Assembly: GCA_027627225.1 (NCBI GenBank)
Contig: CM051030.1
Location: 5,557,001 to 5,621,000, forward strand
Source of the DNA: Congeria kusceri
Lineage: Eukaryota; Mollusca; Bivalvia; Myida; Dreissenidae
Direction of reading: 5' to 3'
DNA length: 64,000 bases
Position numbers and translations under genes: made by a program. Of the stretch, positions 1 to 14,400 are shown in pieces. Below the pieces are notes generated by a model. That model did no database searches. It had not been told where the DNA came from and was given only the letters and a program-made list of their open reading frames with translations. Position 1 is the first letter of the stretch. Every line of letters begins with the position of its first letter.

Positions 1-1020
1 AAGTCTATATCGGGATTTGAACCAAAAATCTTCCGTGTTGAAGGCTTAAATGCCTCTGGAATGATTTTTTTCTGCGGAGTTGTCTAAACAAACGTTTGGC
101 CAATGAGTAACCCAATCAAGTTTCAGAATGAAACTAGACAGCAATACAGAATAAATAAATCCAATAATGCTATTGGTTAAAAAATGTTATTGTGTTCATA
201 AATGAATGTATTGTCATGAAGGAGAATATATTGACTACAAATTAAATAATAATTGGAGTTGTTCATTTATTAACGAAATTAAAGTAACACTACTTATCGG
301 TACAGCAGCGATGAATATCAACGCCTTTAATAGTAAAAATATATACGAAAAATTACCCACTGCAGTCCTCCGCCATTCAATGAGTTTAAGGTTAGAATCC
401 AGTAAATCTAATCCCCATAGATTCCATTGTAAACTAGCAAAATCCCCTGGCGTCTTTTGCCACATTTTTTATTTCAGATGTTGCGAGTCAGGTTTCTTTG
501 GAAAGATGATTCTCTCTACTTTCAAAATTAAAAAAAAAGTTATGCCATGTTACTTCTAAGAAAATGTAGTTACCCATAAGATACACAGAATGCATTCAAG
601 ATTTTGACAAAACCACATGCTGTCTATACATAAACTGCTAAAAAACTGGCAAAAAATCGATTTTCAAGTAATTCGATGTCACTTTACATGAAATAAACAC
701 TTTAACCAGCGTCCGTTAGGTTAATTGTTCTTTTTAACAGAAGAAAAAACGAACTATTTGATTTACGGCTTTATTTCGAGTGGACCGGTGGACTCTTTTA
801 ACTGCAATCTAACCTAAGATATTTTACTGACGATACGCATTCAGTTCATAGTAGTGCGTAAATTATGCACTGTATTTGTTTCTTGTTTTGTTATCTTTAA
901 ATAAGGCCGTCTCTCTTATTATAAATAGGCGCGTATATTCATGCAGAGACTATGAAATGTATTCTGCCTAAGAACATCCTTCGGTTAAGTACTTCAGAGA
1001 ACTGTCACATTATTTTTAAT
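1..1020. other. No gene seen; AT-rich intergenic sequence
   Basis: No open frame here looks coding: the longest, near 206-559, has no recognisable motif and shares its span with an open frame on the other strand. The first 25 bases read, on the minus strand, as a tRNA B-box-like sequence (GGTTCAAATCCC), so the window may begin inside a tRNA-derived SINE or tRNA pseudogene. Too little is present to decide. Confidence 0.5.
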
Positions 1021-1029
1021 AAAGTAAAC

Positions 1030-1905
1030 GTCGGTTTTCATGCGGAGCGCCAAAAAAATCGAGTAAAATTCAACGGAAACATGGCGTTTCTCACTAATAT
1101 ACCTAGTGGTTATAGATGAGATAGTGTCACGGTATATTTAAGTATACGTCGGTGTGAATGAAGCGCACCCCCCCCCCCTCAAAAATCGAATAAATTTCAA
1201 CGTTCGTGTGACTGCGGAGCTAAAAAAAATACGAAAAATCGAATGTCAACGGAAACATGGTGTTTTTCACTGAAATGTCTGGTGGTAATAAATAAAGTAG
1301 TGTCACAGTATATTAAAGTATACATTCGTGTGAATGCGGAGCGCAAAAAAATGTTCAAAAAGAGAGTAAATGTCAATGGAAACGTGGTGTTTCTCACTGA
1401 AATGCCTGGCGATTATAAATAAAGTAGTGTCACAGTATATTAAAGTACCGGTATACGTCGCTGTTCATGCGGAGCGAATAAAAAAATCGAATAAGAGTCA
1501 ATGGCCACATGGTTCTTCCCTGAAATGCCTGGCGATTATAAATGAAGTAGTGTCACATAATATTTATGTATACGTTCGTGAGCATGCGGAGCGCAAAAAA
1601 AAATCGAATACAAGTAAACGGAAACATGTTTCCTATCTGAAATGCCTGGCGATTATAAATGAAACAGTGTCATTTAGTATACTTATGTATACGTCGGTAT
1701 GCATTCGGAGCGAAAACAAAATTCGAAAATCGAGTAAAAGTTAATGGAAACATGATTTCTCACTGAAATGCCTGGCGATTATAAATGAAATAGTATCACA
1801 GTATATTTAAATATACGTTGGTGTGCATTTGGAGCGCAAGCAACAAATCGAGGAAATGTCAGTGCAAACATGGTATTTTACTGAAATGCCTGGCGATATA
1901 GTTGA
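1030..1905. repeat. Diverged ~120-bp tandem repeat, about 7 copies
   Basis: A landmark 'TGCGGAGCGCAAAAA' recurs near 1038, 1210, 1334, 1470, 1586, 1704 and 1829. Between landmarks lies 'GAAATGCCTGGCGATTATAA' followed by 'GTAGTGTCACAGTATA'. Spacing is about 116-136 bp except the first interval. The open frame at 1370-1744 (plus) repeats the same peptide about every 40 residues and is a by-product of the array. Confidence 0.85.
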
Positions 1906-2011
1906 AGTGTCAGTATGAGGAACACCGGACAACCGCAGTTCCCGGAAGTAAAGGACGGGTTTCCGGGTAGACCATGCGTTTCCGGGAACGCGGACGAGCG
2001 ATGATAGGTTT

Positions 2012-2100
2012 TGATAAGACGATTTCATATTTCTTGATCGAGTTATTGGAGTTCAAGAATTCACGTAATAATACAAGAGATAAGCGGTTGAGGTCAACAC
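2012..2100 (+). repeat. Dispersed ~88-bp repeat, copy 1
   Basis: The segment starting 'AGACGATTTCATATTTCTTG' and ending near 'GATAAGCGG' with 'CAACACTT' recurs in the same orientation at 4353-4440 with a few substitutions and short indels. The two copies are about 2.3 kb apart. They may mark the ends of an element or simply be two hits of one dispersed repeat. Confidence 0.7.
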
Positions 2101-2935
2101 TTTAATTTTTTACCGGATATTGCTATTTGCGTTTAAATGTTTTATTCTAGTATATATACAGTTAACCCATGCTTCTTGTTTAACCATATTTCGAAAGTAG
2201 TTCTCATACATAATTAATTTACATAAAATTTGGTCTTCAATTGTCACTTAAGGATAACTAAAAAAATTTCTTATGAATTTTCCGAATACAATCCCAATTA
2301 TAGTAACAGTTCAAGAGTTTGTCAGACCGCAACATATTGACTCAACATTATCAGTGTTTCGTGGACTTCCACAAGACGTCCGTCTTTGACCCCGTACACA
2401 TGTACTGTGTCTTGGGCAGCAATTTTATTAAAATCGGTATCCAACTAGAAAGACCTCCGCCAAAATATTTAACCATACTTCATGATTAAATTTGTTCAGT
2501 GATATGCATACCTACATTGCCCTTTATCCGAATTATAAAGAATCCTTTAAAAGATTCCAGGATCCAGTCAGTGCTCCGGACTCCCACCACAATTTAATCA
2601 TTTGTTCATTGTTCCATATCCAACATTTCCAGAAAAATTCACGCTAATCCGCTCATAACTTTTATTTGTAATCGGTTTGCTAACTAACTTACTGACAAAC
2701 AAACAGACAGACGAACCAACGCTGGCGTAAACGTGATCTCCTTTACGGATTTAACAAGCAATTTTACGTTAGTAAACGCGGTATTGTTACTGTGAACGGT
2801 ATTTGAATTTTTTTTCGTAATTAAACCCAATTTCGCAAATATATTTGTTTATAAAAAAGAGTCATATTTGTGGTCTTTAAGTAAACGGATAAAGATAATT
2901 TTAGACAAACATACACTCCTGATTTGCTCTTAACG
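2101..2935. other. No gene or clear repeat seen
   Basis: AT-rich sequence with no credible open frame, RNA gene or tandem structure that I can see. Confidence 0.5.
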
Positions 2936-2937
2936 CA

Positions 2938-3640
2938 AAGAGCTTTTATCTGTAGAAACGTGTATGTCGTAAACAGTGTGCACCGACGTACCTAAAGATA
3001 TCTTTAGCGTATTTGAAGAGAAATATGAATTTTAAAGAGGTTTTTATTTAATATTTGATGAAATTTAAACTTTTTATAAAAACAGCCACTAAAAACTAAA
3101 AACAATTAAAAACTTTCTATCTGTAGACCCTTGTTTGTCGCAAATACCTTGCGGTTAATTACTTTTGGAGATATAACATTGATTGGAATAAAAAATGTGT
3201 ATTTTAAAGCGGTTTTATTAAATATTTGATGTTATTTAAAAGTTTTACAACAATGGTGAAAATCATGGAAAACTAGTAGCAGTTAAAGACTTATCGGTAG
3301 ACATTTGTTCTTCACATACACCATGCGGCTACACACTTTCAGAGATATTACGCTCATTTGATCAAAACGGTGTATTATATTCAGTAAAGCGGTTTTATAT
3401 ACGAGCTACTAGACGTTGTATAAAACGTCTGACAACAAAAGCCACTAAAAACTAGAAGCTATAAAGTACTTCATCTGTTGACATTTGTTTGTGGACATTT
3501 AGCGCCTACCTACTTTTAAATACCGCATTTGCATTAAACATATCTAAATTATAAAGAAGTTTTATTTAATATTTTTTAAAACGTTCGAAACAGTAGCCAC
3601 TAAAACAATAAGAAATTCAAGATTGTATTTATTTGTCACC
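2938..3640. repeat. Diverged ~175-bp tandem repeat, 4 copies
   Basis: The sequence 'ATCTGTAGACATTTGTTT' or a variant recurs near 2948, 3119, 3294 and 3473. Each is followed by a variable stretch, 'AAAGCGGTTTTATTTAATAT' and then 'GCCACTAAAAACTA'. The period is 171-179 bp and the copies differ a lot, so this is an old array. Confidence 0.75.
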
Positions 3641-3881
3641 GACATTTTGAGCATTATTTTTTTTTGTATATGTATTTTGCGCATTACAGATTGTACAATA
3701 AAACTATTTATATAACATTTTACTAAAATACTAAAACCACTATAATTATACCAGTACTTCTAGAAACAATGGCAACATGTGAATTGAATAATAAGAAACC
3801 AAAAATACGCAAAACATTATATTCCAGTTTTCCAGATTGGATCCTATAGGCTATATGTTGGCAGATGCTATTGTTACTTAC

Positions 3882-4009
3882 GTGTTAAAAGTTCCTGGGT
3901 TTGCCCTAGATTTGTACAACAGAAGAACACCACCCCCATAACGAGGAGGTACAAATTGAGTCCAGTATCCATCTTCAAAGAGGATCGAACCTATTCCAAT
4001 TAATCTTGC
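3882..4009 (-). CDS. Candidate internal exon, gene unknown
   Basis: On the minus strand a 'CACAG' acceptor precedes a 128-bp stretch open in one frame, ending in a strong donor 'AC|GTAAGT'. The 42-codon translation starts ARLIGIGSILFEDG and contains YWTQFVPPRYGGG, which has the look of real protein rather than translated repeat. The matching upstream and downstream exons were not found in the window, so it could be an orphan exon of a gene running off to the left, or a pseudo-exon. I do not recognise the family. Confidence 0.35.
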
Positions 4010-4352
4010 CTGTGAGTACTGTAAGAATAATATCTTTGCTGTAAAAATAATAAATTTTCAATATTTAATTTAATACTACGTTATTCTTATGAAGAAATCG
4101 TCGATAACCACAGCTTTTTGAGTCTTTGTTTGTTTTTTAAATTAGAATTCCGTGTTGCTGCTGTGCGGTTACTATTTGAAATGGAAGTCGTGCGAACATT
4201 TCGCCTCAGCCAATGGTCACATGACCGCCGTTTATTGGCCGACTTATTTCTTGTACATCATTCCTATCTTTATACGACTGCAAGTGCCAAGTGTGTGTAT
4301 ACCACCGGAGGCTTTTACAAGAGTTATAAATTGTATAAACATGATTTGGATT

Positions 4353-4440
4353 AGACGATTTCATATTTCTTGTTCGAGTAATGGGATTCAATGATACACG
4401 TAATATACAAGAGATAAGCGGCGAGGACAACACTTCAATC
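4353..4440 (+). repeat. Dispersed ~88-bp repeat, copy 2
   Basis: Same-orientation second copy of the repeat at 2012-2100, beginning 'AGACGATTTCATATTTCTTG'. The sequence just upstream (about 4150-4340) has no counterpart upstream of copy 1. Confidence 0.7.
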
Positions 4441-5020
4441 GTTAGAAAACTTTCGCATTAAGGTAGATGGGTGTTCGTTCTGGAGACACGGAGTCAGCCA
4501 ACAGCCCCTGCCTGATTGCATGCCAAACATTTATTGCATTCGATTACCATTGACGATGTCATATTAAATATCAGTTATGAAGCATTAGTTTGGTATACAC
4601 CTCACCTAGGTTGGAAAAAAAAATGCCGAAACTCCAAACCAGATGTCATCGTCGTCTAGATTCTTGTATTTTCATATTATAAACAAAGATTTATTATTCA
4701 AAATCCTGGAATTAGTCCGTGTACACCACTTGTCGGTGCAGCGTTTTATATATGTAACATGTACGATTTGGCATAATGCCGGCATTATTATCTCAACTTT
4801 GGGTATAACATTCAGTTGTACATATTTTACATCCTTTAAAGGAAGGTGCATTCCATTCGATCTGGTATTTTCTCATGGCTACCATGAAAATTGGCTGGTA
4901 CTTATGATGGTCTGACTTCATTCAACCAAACAAATATTTTGCTAAATTTAGTCGCACGGAGTCATTGTGCGCATATTCTAAATTTTTGTAGAGCACAAAG
5001 TTAACTCTTCGAATAACTGT
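4441..5020. other. No gene seen
   Basis: No coding signal or repeat that I can support between the dispersed repeat and the start of the satellite. Confidence 0.5.
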
Positions 5021-6590
5021 TTGTGTGACGCACAACCAACTCTGTACCAGATAACCCAAGCGTGCCTATTACTAACTAATTTACGTAAAAACCTGCCCCC
5101 CCCCCCAAAAAAAAAAAAACAACAACAAAAAAACAAAACAAAACAAGTGTACTCTTTTCTAACTGATTCGTGTGACATTTCTTACCAAATAACCCAAGTG
5201 TCCCAATTAACATCCAGGTGTCAGTACGTACCAATTTACACAAGTACGAGTACATATCAACATCACATGAATATTACCTTCGCCAAAGAGTATGTGTTTT
5301 TTCCGGAGTTGGTTTTTTTGAATATAATTTTGTTTTTTTTAGTTATCAACTATACGCTAAAAGTTATAAATGGATTTCCATTAAATTTTCTGGTAATTTT
5401 GGAAATTGGACAATGAACAAATGTTGATATTGGGGTGGTGATCTAAATAACAGTCTGTATCCAGAAAGTTTTTAAAGGATTATTTATTTTTGCATGATTA
5501 CGTACAATATATCCAAATTGTTCCCATTAAAACTGATAATGTGTCATTACAAAACAAAAAACTCAATGCTTCCCATTGTCAACTTAAAATGTGCTATTGC
5601 GTACAAAATAATCCAATGTCCTCCAGTACCAACTGATATTAAGTGTGTCTTTATGTACACAATATCCCAGTTGTCCCCAGTACCAACTGATAATGTGTCA
5701 TTTAGTGCCACGTAGCCAAGTTGTTCCATTATGCACTGATGATGTGTCATGTAGTGCCACGTACCCAAGTTGTTCCATTATGCACTGATAATGTGTCATT
5801 TAGTGCCACGTAGCCAAGTTGTTCCATTATGCACTGATGATGTGTCATTTAGTGCCACGTAGCCAAGTTGTTCCATTATGCACTGATGATGTGTCATTTA
5901 GTGCCACGTAGCCAAGTTGTTCCATTATGCACTGATAATGTGTCATTTAGTGCCACGTAGCCAAGTTGTTCCATTATGCGCTGATTATGTGTTCTAACTT
6001 ACAAAATTATCCAATTGTACCCCAAACCAAATGAAACTGTCTTTTTGCGTACAAAAAAAAAATCGTCCCAATTACCAATTGATAATGTGTTTTTGCGTAT
6101 GAAATAACCAAATTGTTCCCATAACCATCCATCAGTGTGCTATTACATACATAATGACCCAATTATTCACCTTACGAATTGATAACGTGTCATAACGTAC
6201 AAAAAAAAAACCAATTGCCCCCTTTACAAATTGATAATGTGTCATTACGTACAAAATAACCAAATTGCCCTTCATTTATACTGATAATGTGTCACATTAA
6301 CCCAGTTGCCCCCATAACCAACTGTTAATGTGTTAATGCGTAAAAATAATACTTGTGTTCTAATTACCAACTGATAATGTGTCATTACGATAATACTTGT
6401 GTTCGCATTACCAACTGATAATGTGTCATTACGATAATACTTGTGTTCGCATTACCAACTGATAATGTTTCATTACCTACCATAATGATATTCTTATGGG
6501 GCTACAATACCAATTGATTCGTGTGCCATTTGTGTATCTAATTAGCCAGCCATACCTTACCAAGTGATCATGTGTGTAATTAATGATGAC
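5021..6590. repeat. Monomeric ~45-57-bp flank of the large satellite
   Basis: Units of the form 'ACTGATAATGTGTCATTACG' plus 'TACAAAATAACCCAATTG' and a C-rich step repeat with strong divergence and variable length. The motifs (GTGTCATTACGTAC, CCAATTG, then a TA-rich end) are the same as those of the adjoining 93-bp array, so this looks like its older, less homogenised edge. A poly-C/poly-A tract interrupts it at 5096-5150. Confidence 0.75.
5700..5990. repeat. Homogeneous 49-bp sub-array, about 6 copies
   Basis: The unit begins 'AGTGCCACGTAGCCAAGTTG' and ends 'GATGATGTGTCATTT'. It repeats almost without change about six times inside the otherwise diverged monomeric region, which marks a local recent amplification. 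Confidence 0.85.
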
Positions 6591-6689
6591 GTTATTGCCC
6601 TATGACTAATAGATTCATATGTCATTACGTACCCATATTGCCCTTAGTATTAACATTTATACAAATAGTGTCGTTACCTTACCATATTG

Positions 6690-9600
6690 CCACTAGTACT
6701 AATAGATTCATGTGTCATTACGTAGCCATAGGTTGCCCTTAGTGTTAACATTTATACAAATAGTGTCGTTACCTTACCATATTGCCACTAGTACTAATAG
6801 ATTCATGTGTCATTACGTACCCATATTGCCATTAGTATTAACATTTATTCAAATAGTGTCGATACCTTACCATATTGCCACTAGTACTAATAGATTCATG
6901 TGTCATTACGAACCCATATTGCCATTAGTATTAACATTTATATAATAGTGTCGTTACCTTACCATATTGCCACTAGTACTAATAGATTCATGTGTCATTA
7001 CGTACCCATATTGCCATTAGTATTAACATTTATACAAATAGTGTCGTTACCTTACCATATTGCCACTAGTACTAATAGATTCATGTGTCATTACGTACCC
7101 ATATTGCCCTCAGTGTTAACAATTATATAAATAGTGTCGTTACCTTACTATATTGCCACTAGTACTAATAGATTCATGTGTCATTACGTACCCATATTGC
7201 CCTTAGTGTTAACATTTATACAAATAGTGTCGTTACCTTACCATATTGCCACTAGTACTAATAGATTCATGTGTCATTACGTACCCATATTGCCATTAGA
7301 ATTAACATTTATACAAATAGTGTCGTTATCTTACCATATTGCCACTAGTACTAATAGATTCATGTGTCATTACGTACCCATATTGCCCTTAGTGTTAACA
7401 TGTATACAAATAGTGTCGTTACCTTGCCATATTGCCACTCGTACTAATAGATTCATGTGTCATTACCTAGCCATATATTGCCCTTAGTGTTAAAATTTAT
7501 ATAAATAGTGTCGTTACCTTACCATATTGCCACTCGTACTAATAGATTCATGTGTCATTACGTACCCATATATTGCCCTTAGTATTAAAATTTATATAAA
7601 TAGTGTCGTTACCTTACCATATTGCCACTAGTACTAATAGATTCATGTGTCATTACGTACCCATATTGCCCTTGGTGTTAACATTTATACAAATAGTGTC
7701 GTTACCTTACCATATTGCCACTAGTACTAATAGATTCATGTGTCATTACGTACCCATATTGCCATTAGTGTTAACATTTATACAAATAGTGTCGTTACCT
7801 TACCATATTGCCACTAGTACTAATAGATTCATGTGTCATTACGTACCCATATATTGCCCTTGGTGTTAACATTTATACAAATAGTGTCGTTACCTTACCA
7901 TATTGCCACTAGTACTAATAGATTCATGTGTCATTACGTACCCATATATTGCCCTTAGTGTTAACATTTATACAAATAGTGTCGTTACCTTACCATATTG
8001 CCACTAGTACTAATAGATATATGTGTCATTACGTACCCATATTGCCCTTAGTATTACCATTTATACAAATAGTGTCGTTACCTTACCATATTGCCACTAG
8101 TACTAATAGATTCATGTGTCATTACGTACCCATATTGCCCTTAGTATTAAAATTTATACAAATAGTGTCGTTACCTTACCATAATGACACTAGTACTAAT
8201 AGATTCATGTGTCATTACGTAGCCATATATTGCCCTTAGTGTTAACATTTATACAAATAGTGTCGTTACCTTACCATATTGCCACTAGTACTAATAGATT
8301 TATGTGTCATTACGTAGCCATATATTGCCCGTAGTGTTAACATTTATACAGATAGTGTCGTTACCTTACCATATTGTCACTAGTACTAATAGATTCATGT
8401 GTCATTACTTACCCATATTGCCCTTGATGTTAACATTTATACAAATAGTGTCGTTTCCTTACCATATTGCCACTAGTACTAATAGATTCATGTGACATTA
8501 TGTACCCATATATTGCCCTTAGTGTTAACTTTTATACAAATAGTGTCGTTACCTTACCATATTGCCACTAGTACTAATAGATTCATGTGTCATTACGTAC
8601 CCATATTGCCCTTAGTATTAACATTTATACAAATAGTGTCGTTGCCTTACCATATTGCCACTAGTACTAATAGATTCATGTGTTATTACGTAGCCATATA
8701 TTGCCCTCAGTGTTAACATTTATAAAGATAGTGTCGTTACCTTACCATATTGCCACTAGTACTAATAGATTCTTGTGCCATTACGTAGCCATATATTGCC
8801 CTTAGTGTTAACATTTATACAGATAGTGTCGTTACCTTACCATATTGCCACTAATACTAATAGATTCATGTGTCACTACTTACCCATATTGCCCTTAGTG
8901 TTAACATTTATACAAATTGTGTCGTTTCCTTACCATATTGCCACTAGTACTAATAGATTCATGTGTCATTACGTACCCATATATTGCCCTTAGTGTTAAC
9001 AATTATACAAATAGTGTCGTTACCTTACCATATTGCCACTAGTACTAATAGATTCATGTGTCATTACGTAGCCATAGGTTGCCCTTAGTGTTAACATTTA
9101 TACAAATAGTGTCGTTACCTTACCATATTGCCACTAGTACTAATAGATTCATGTGTCATTACGTACCCATATTGCCATTAGTATTAACATTTATTCAAAT
9201 AGTGTCGATACCTTACCATATTGCCACTAGTACTAATAGATTCATGTGTCATTACGAACCCATATTGCCATTAGTATTAACATTTATATAATAGTGTCGT
9301 TACCTTACCATATTGCCACTAGTACTAATAGATTCATGTGTCATTACGTACCCATATTGCCATTAGTATTAACATTTATACAAATAGTGTCGTTACCTTA
9401 CCATATTGCCACTAGTACTAATAGATTCATGTGTCATTACGTACCCATATTGCCCTTAGTGTTAACAATTATACAAATAGTGTCGTTACCTTACTATATT
9501 GCCACTAGTACTAATAGATTCATGTGTCATTACGTACCCATATTGCCCTTAGTGTTAACATTTATACAAATAGTGTCGTTACCTTACCATATTGCCACTA

Positions 9601-11475
9601 GTACTAATAGATTCATGTGTCATTACGTACCCATATTGCCATTAGAATTAACATTTATACAAATAGTGTCGTTATCTTACCATATTGCCACTAGTACTAA
9701 TAGATTCATGTGTCATTACGTACCCATATTGCCCTTAGTGTTAACATGTATACAAATAGTGTCGTTACCTTGCCATATTGCCACTCGTACTAATAGATTC
9801 ATGTGTCATTACCTAGCCATATATTGCCCTTAGTGTTAAAATTTATATAAATAGTGTCGTTACCTTACCATATTGCCACTCGTACTAATAGATTCATGTG
9901 TCATTACGTACCCATATATTGCCCTTAGTATTAAAATTTATATAAATAGTGTCGTTACCTTACCATATTGCCACTAGTACTAATAGATTCATGTGTCATT
10001 ACGTACCCATATTGCCCTTGGTGTTAACATTTATACAAATAGTGTCGTTACCTTACCATATTGCCACTAGTACTAATAGATTCATGTGTCATTACGTACC
10101 CATATTGCCATTAGTGTTAACATTTATACAAATAGTGTCGTTACCTTACCATATTGCCACTAGTACTAATAGATTCATGTGTCATTACGTACCCATATAT
10201 TGCCCTTGGTGTTAACATTTATACAAATAGTGTCGTTACCGTACCATATTGCCACTAGTACTAATAGATTCATGTGTCATTACGTACCCATATATTGCCC
10301 TTAGTGTTAACATTTATACAAATAGTGTCGTTACCTTACCATATTGCCACTAGTACTAATAGATATATGTGTCATTACGTACCCATATTGCCCTTAGTAT
10401 TACCATTTATACAAATAGTGTCGTTACCTTACCATATTGCCACTAGTACTAATAGATTCATGTGTCATTACGTACCCATATTGCCCTTAGTATTAAAATT
10501 TATACAAATAGTGTCGTTACCTTACCATAATGACACTAGTACTAATAGATTCATGTGTCATTACGTAGCCATATATTGCCCTTAGTGTTAACATTTATAC
10601 AAATAGTGTCGTTACCTTACCATATTGCCACTAGTACTAATAGATTTATGTGTCATTACGTAGCCATATATTGCCCTTAGTGTTAACATTTATAAAGATA
10701 GTGCCGTTACCTTACCATATTGCCACTAGTACTAATAGATTCTTGTGCCATTACGTAGCCATATATTGCCCGTAGTGTTAACATTTATACAGATAGTGTC
10801 GTTACCTTACCATATTGTCACTAGTACTGATAGATTCATGTGTCATTACTTACCCATATTGCCCTTGATGTTAACATTTATACAAATAGTGTCGTTTCCT
10901 TACCATATTGCCACTAGTACTAATAGATTCATGTGACATTATGTACCCATATATTGCCCTTAGTGTTAACTTTTATACAAATAGTGTCGTTACCTTACCA
11001 TATTGCCACTAGTACTAATAGATTCATGTGTCATTACGTACCCATATTGCCCTTAGTATTAACATTTATACAAATAGTGTCGTTGCCTTACCATATTGCC
11101 ACTAGTACTAATAGATTCATGTGTTATTACGTAGCCATATATTGCCCTCAGTGTTAACATTTATAAAGATAGTGTCGTTACCTTACCATATTGCCACTAG
11201 TACTAATAGATTCTTGTGCCATTACGTAGCCATATATTGCCCTTAGTGTTAACATTTATACAGATAGTGTCGTTACCTTACCATATTGCCACTAATACTA
11301 ATAGATTCATGTGTCACTACTTACCCATATTGCCCTTAGTGTTAACATTTATACAAATTGTGTCGTTTCCTTACCATATTGCCACTGGTACTAATAGATT
11401 CATGTGTCATTACGTACCCATATATTGCCCTTAGTGTTAACAATTATACAAATAGTGTCGTTACCTTACCATATT
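6690..11475. repeat. Tandem duplication of a ~2.35-kb block inside the satellite
   Basis: Variant units recur in the same order at an offset of exactly 2346 bp: 6712 and 9058, 6900 and 9246, 7603 and 9949, 7928 and 10274. From 8304/10745 onward the offset becomes 2441, so the right copy has gained one 95-bp unit near 10650-10745. Rare private variants such as 'GATATATGTGTC' are shared by the two copies. Confidence 0.9.
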
Positions 11476-14400
11476 GCCACTAGTACTAATAGATTCATGT
11501 GTCATTACGTACCCATATTGCCGTTAGTATTAACATTTATACAAATAGTGTCGTTACCTTACCATATTACCACTAGTACTAATAGATTCATGTGTCATTA
11601 CGTAGCCATATATTACCCGTAGTGTTAACATTTATAAAGATATTGTCATTACCTTACCATATTGCCACTAGTACTAATAGATTCTTGTGCCATTACGTAG
11701 CCATATATTGGCCGTAGTGTTAACATTTATACAGATAGTGTCGTTACCTTACCATATTGTCACTAGTACTAATAGATTCATGTGTCATTACTTACCCATA
11801 TTGCCCTTCGTGTTAACATTTATACAAATAGTGTCGTTTTCTTACCATATTGCCACTAGTACTAATAGATTCATGTGTCATTACGTACCCATATATTGCC
11901 CTTAGTGTTAACATTTATACAAACAGTGTCGTTACCTTGCCATATTGCCACTAGTACTAATAGATTCATGTGTCATTACGTACCCATATATTGCCCTTAG
12001 TGTTAACATTTATAAAGATAGTGTCGTTACCTTACCATATTGCCACTAGTACTAATAGATTCTTGTGCCATTACGTAGCCATATATTGCCCTTAGTGTTA
12101 ACATTTATACAGATAGTGTCGTTACCTTACCATATTGTCACTAGTACTAATAGATTCATGTGTCATTACTTACCCATATTGCCCTTAGTGTTAACATTTG
12201 TACAGATAGTGTCGTTTCCTTACCATATTGCCACTAGTACTAATAGATTCATGTGTCATTACGTACCCATATATTGCCCTTAGTGTTAACATTTATACAA
12301 ATGGTGTCGTTACCTTACCATATTGCCACTAGTACTAATAGATTCATGTGTCATTACGTACCCATATTGCCCTTAGTATTAACATTTATACAAATAGTGT
12401 CGTTACCTTACCATATTACCACTAGTACTAATAGATTCATGTGTCATTACGTAGCCATATATTACCCGTAGTGTTAACATTTATAAAGATAGTGTCATTA
12501 CCTTACCATATTGCCACTAATACTAATAGATTCTTGTGCCATTACGTAGCCATATATTGCCCGTAGTGTTAACATTTATACAGATGGTGTCGTTACCTTA
12601 CCATATTGTCACTAGTACTAATAGATTCATGTGTCATTACTTACCCATATTGCCCTTAGTGTTAACATTTATACAAATAGTGTCGTTTCCTTACCATATT
12701 GCCACTAGTACTAATAGATTCATGTGTCATTACGTACCCATATATTGCCCTTAGTGTTAACATTTATACAAATAGTGCCGTTACCTTACCATATTGCCAC
12801 TAGTACTAATAGATTCATGTGTCATTACGTAGCCATATATTGCCCTTAGTGTTAACATTTATAAAGATAGTGTCGTTACCTTACCATATTGCCACTAGTA
12901 CTAATAGATTCTTGTGCCATTACGTAGCCATATATTGCCCTTAGTGTTAACATTTATACAGATAGTGTCGTTACCTTACCATATTGTCACTAGTACTAAT
13001 AGATTCATGTGTCATTACTTACCCATATTGCCCTTAGTGTTAACATTTGTACAGATAGTGTCGTTTCCTTACCATATTGCCACTAGTACTAATAGATTCA
13101 TGTGTCATTACGTACCCATATATTGCCCTTAGTGTTAACATTTATACAAATAGTGTCGTTACCTTACCATATTGCCACTAGTACTAATAGATTCATGTGT
13201 CATTACGTACCCATATTGCCCTTAGTATTAACATTTATACAAATAGTGTCGTTACCTTACCATATTACCACTAGTACTAATAGATTCATGTGTCATTGCG
13301 TAGCCATATATTGCCCGTAGTGTTAACATTTATAAAGATAGTGTCATTACCTTACCATATTGCAACTAGTACTAATAGATTCTTGTGCCATTACGTAGCC
13401 ATATATTGCCCGTAGTGTTAACATTTATACAGATAGTGTCGTTTCCTTACCATATTGTCACTAGTACTAATAGATTCATGTGTCATTACTTACCCATATT
13501 TCCCTTAGTGTTAACATTTATACAAATAGTGTCGTTTCCTTACCATATTGCCACTAGTACTAATAGATTCATGTGTCATTACGTACCCATATATTGCCCT
13601 TAGTGTTAACATTTATACAAATAGTGTCGTTACCTTACCATATTGCCACTAGTACTAATAGATTCACGTGTCATTACGTAGCCATATATTGCCCTTAGTG
13701 TTAACATTTATAAAGATAGTGTCGTTACCTTACCATATTGCCACTAGTACTAATAGATTCTTGTGCCATTACGTAGCCATATATTGCCCTTAGTGTTAAC
13801 ATTTATACAGATAGTGTCGTTACCTTACCATATTGTCACTAGTACTAATAGATTCATGTGTCATTATTTACCCATATTGCCCTTAGTGTTAACATTTATA
13901 CAAATAGTGTCGTTTCCTTACCATATTGCCACTAGTACTAATAGATTCATGTGTCATTACGTACCCATATATTGCCCTTAGTGTTAACATTTATACAAAT
14001 AGTGTCGTTACCTTACCATATTGCCACTAGTACTAATAGATTCATGTGTCATTACGTACCCATATTGCCCTTAGTATTAACATTTATACAAATAGTTTCG
14101 TTGCCTTACCATATTGCCACTAGTACTAATAGATTCATGTGTCATTACGTAGCCATATATTGCCGTTAGTGTTAACATTTTTAAAGATAGTGTCGTTACC
14201 TTACCATATTGCCACTAGTACTAATAGATTCTTGTGCCATTACGTTGCCATATATTGCCCTTAGTGTTAACATTTATACAGATAGTGTCGTTACCTTACC
14301 ATATTGCCACTAGTACTAATAGACTCATGTGTCATTACTTACGCATATTGCCCTTAGTGTTAACATTTATACAAATTGTGTCGTTTCCTTACCATATTGC

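Noticed and set aside
2012..4440. LTR retrotransposon with ~90-bp terminal repeats
   Set aside because: The interior (2.3 kb) has no coding sequence, primer-binding site or polypurine tract that I can see, and the repeats lack TG...CA ends.
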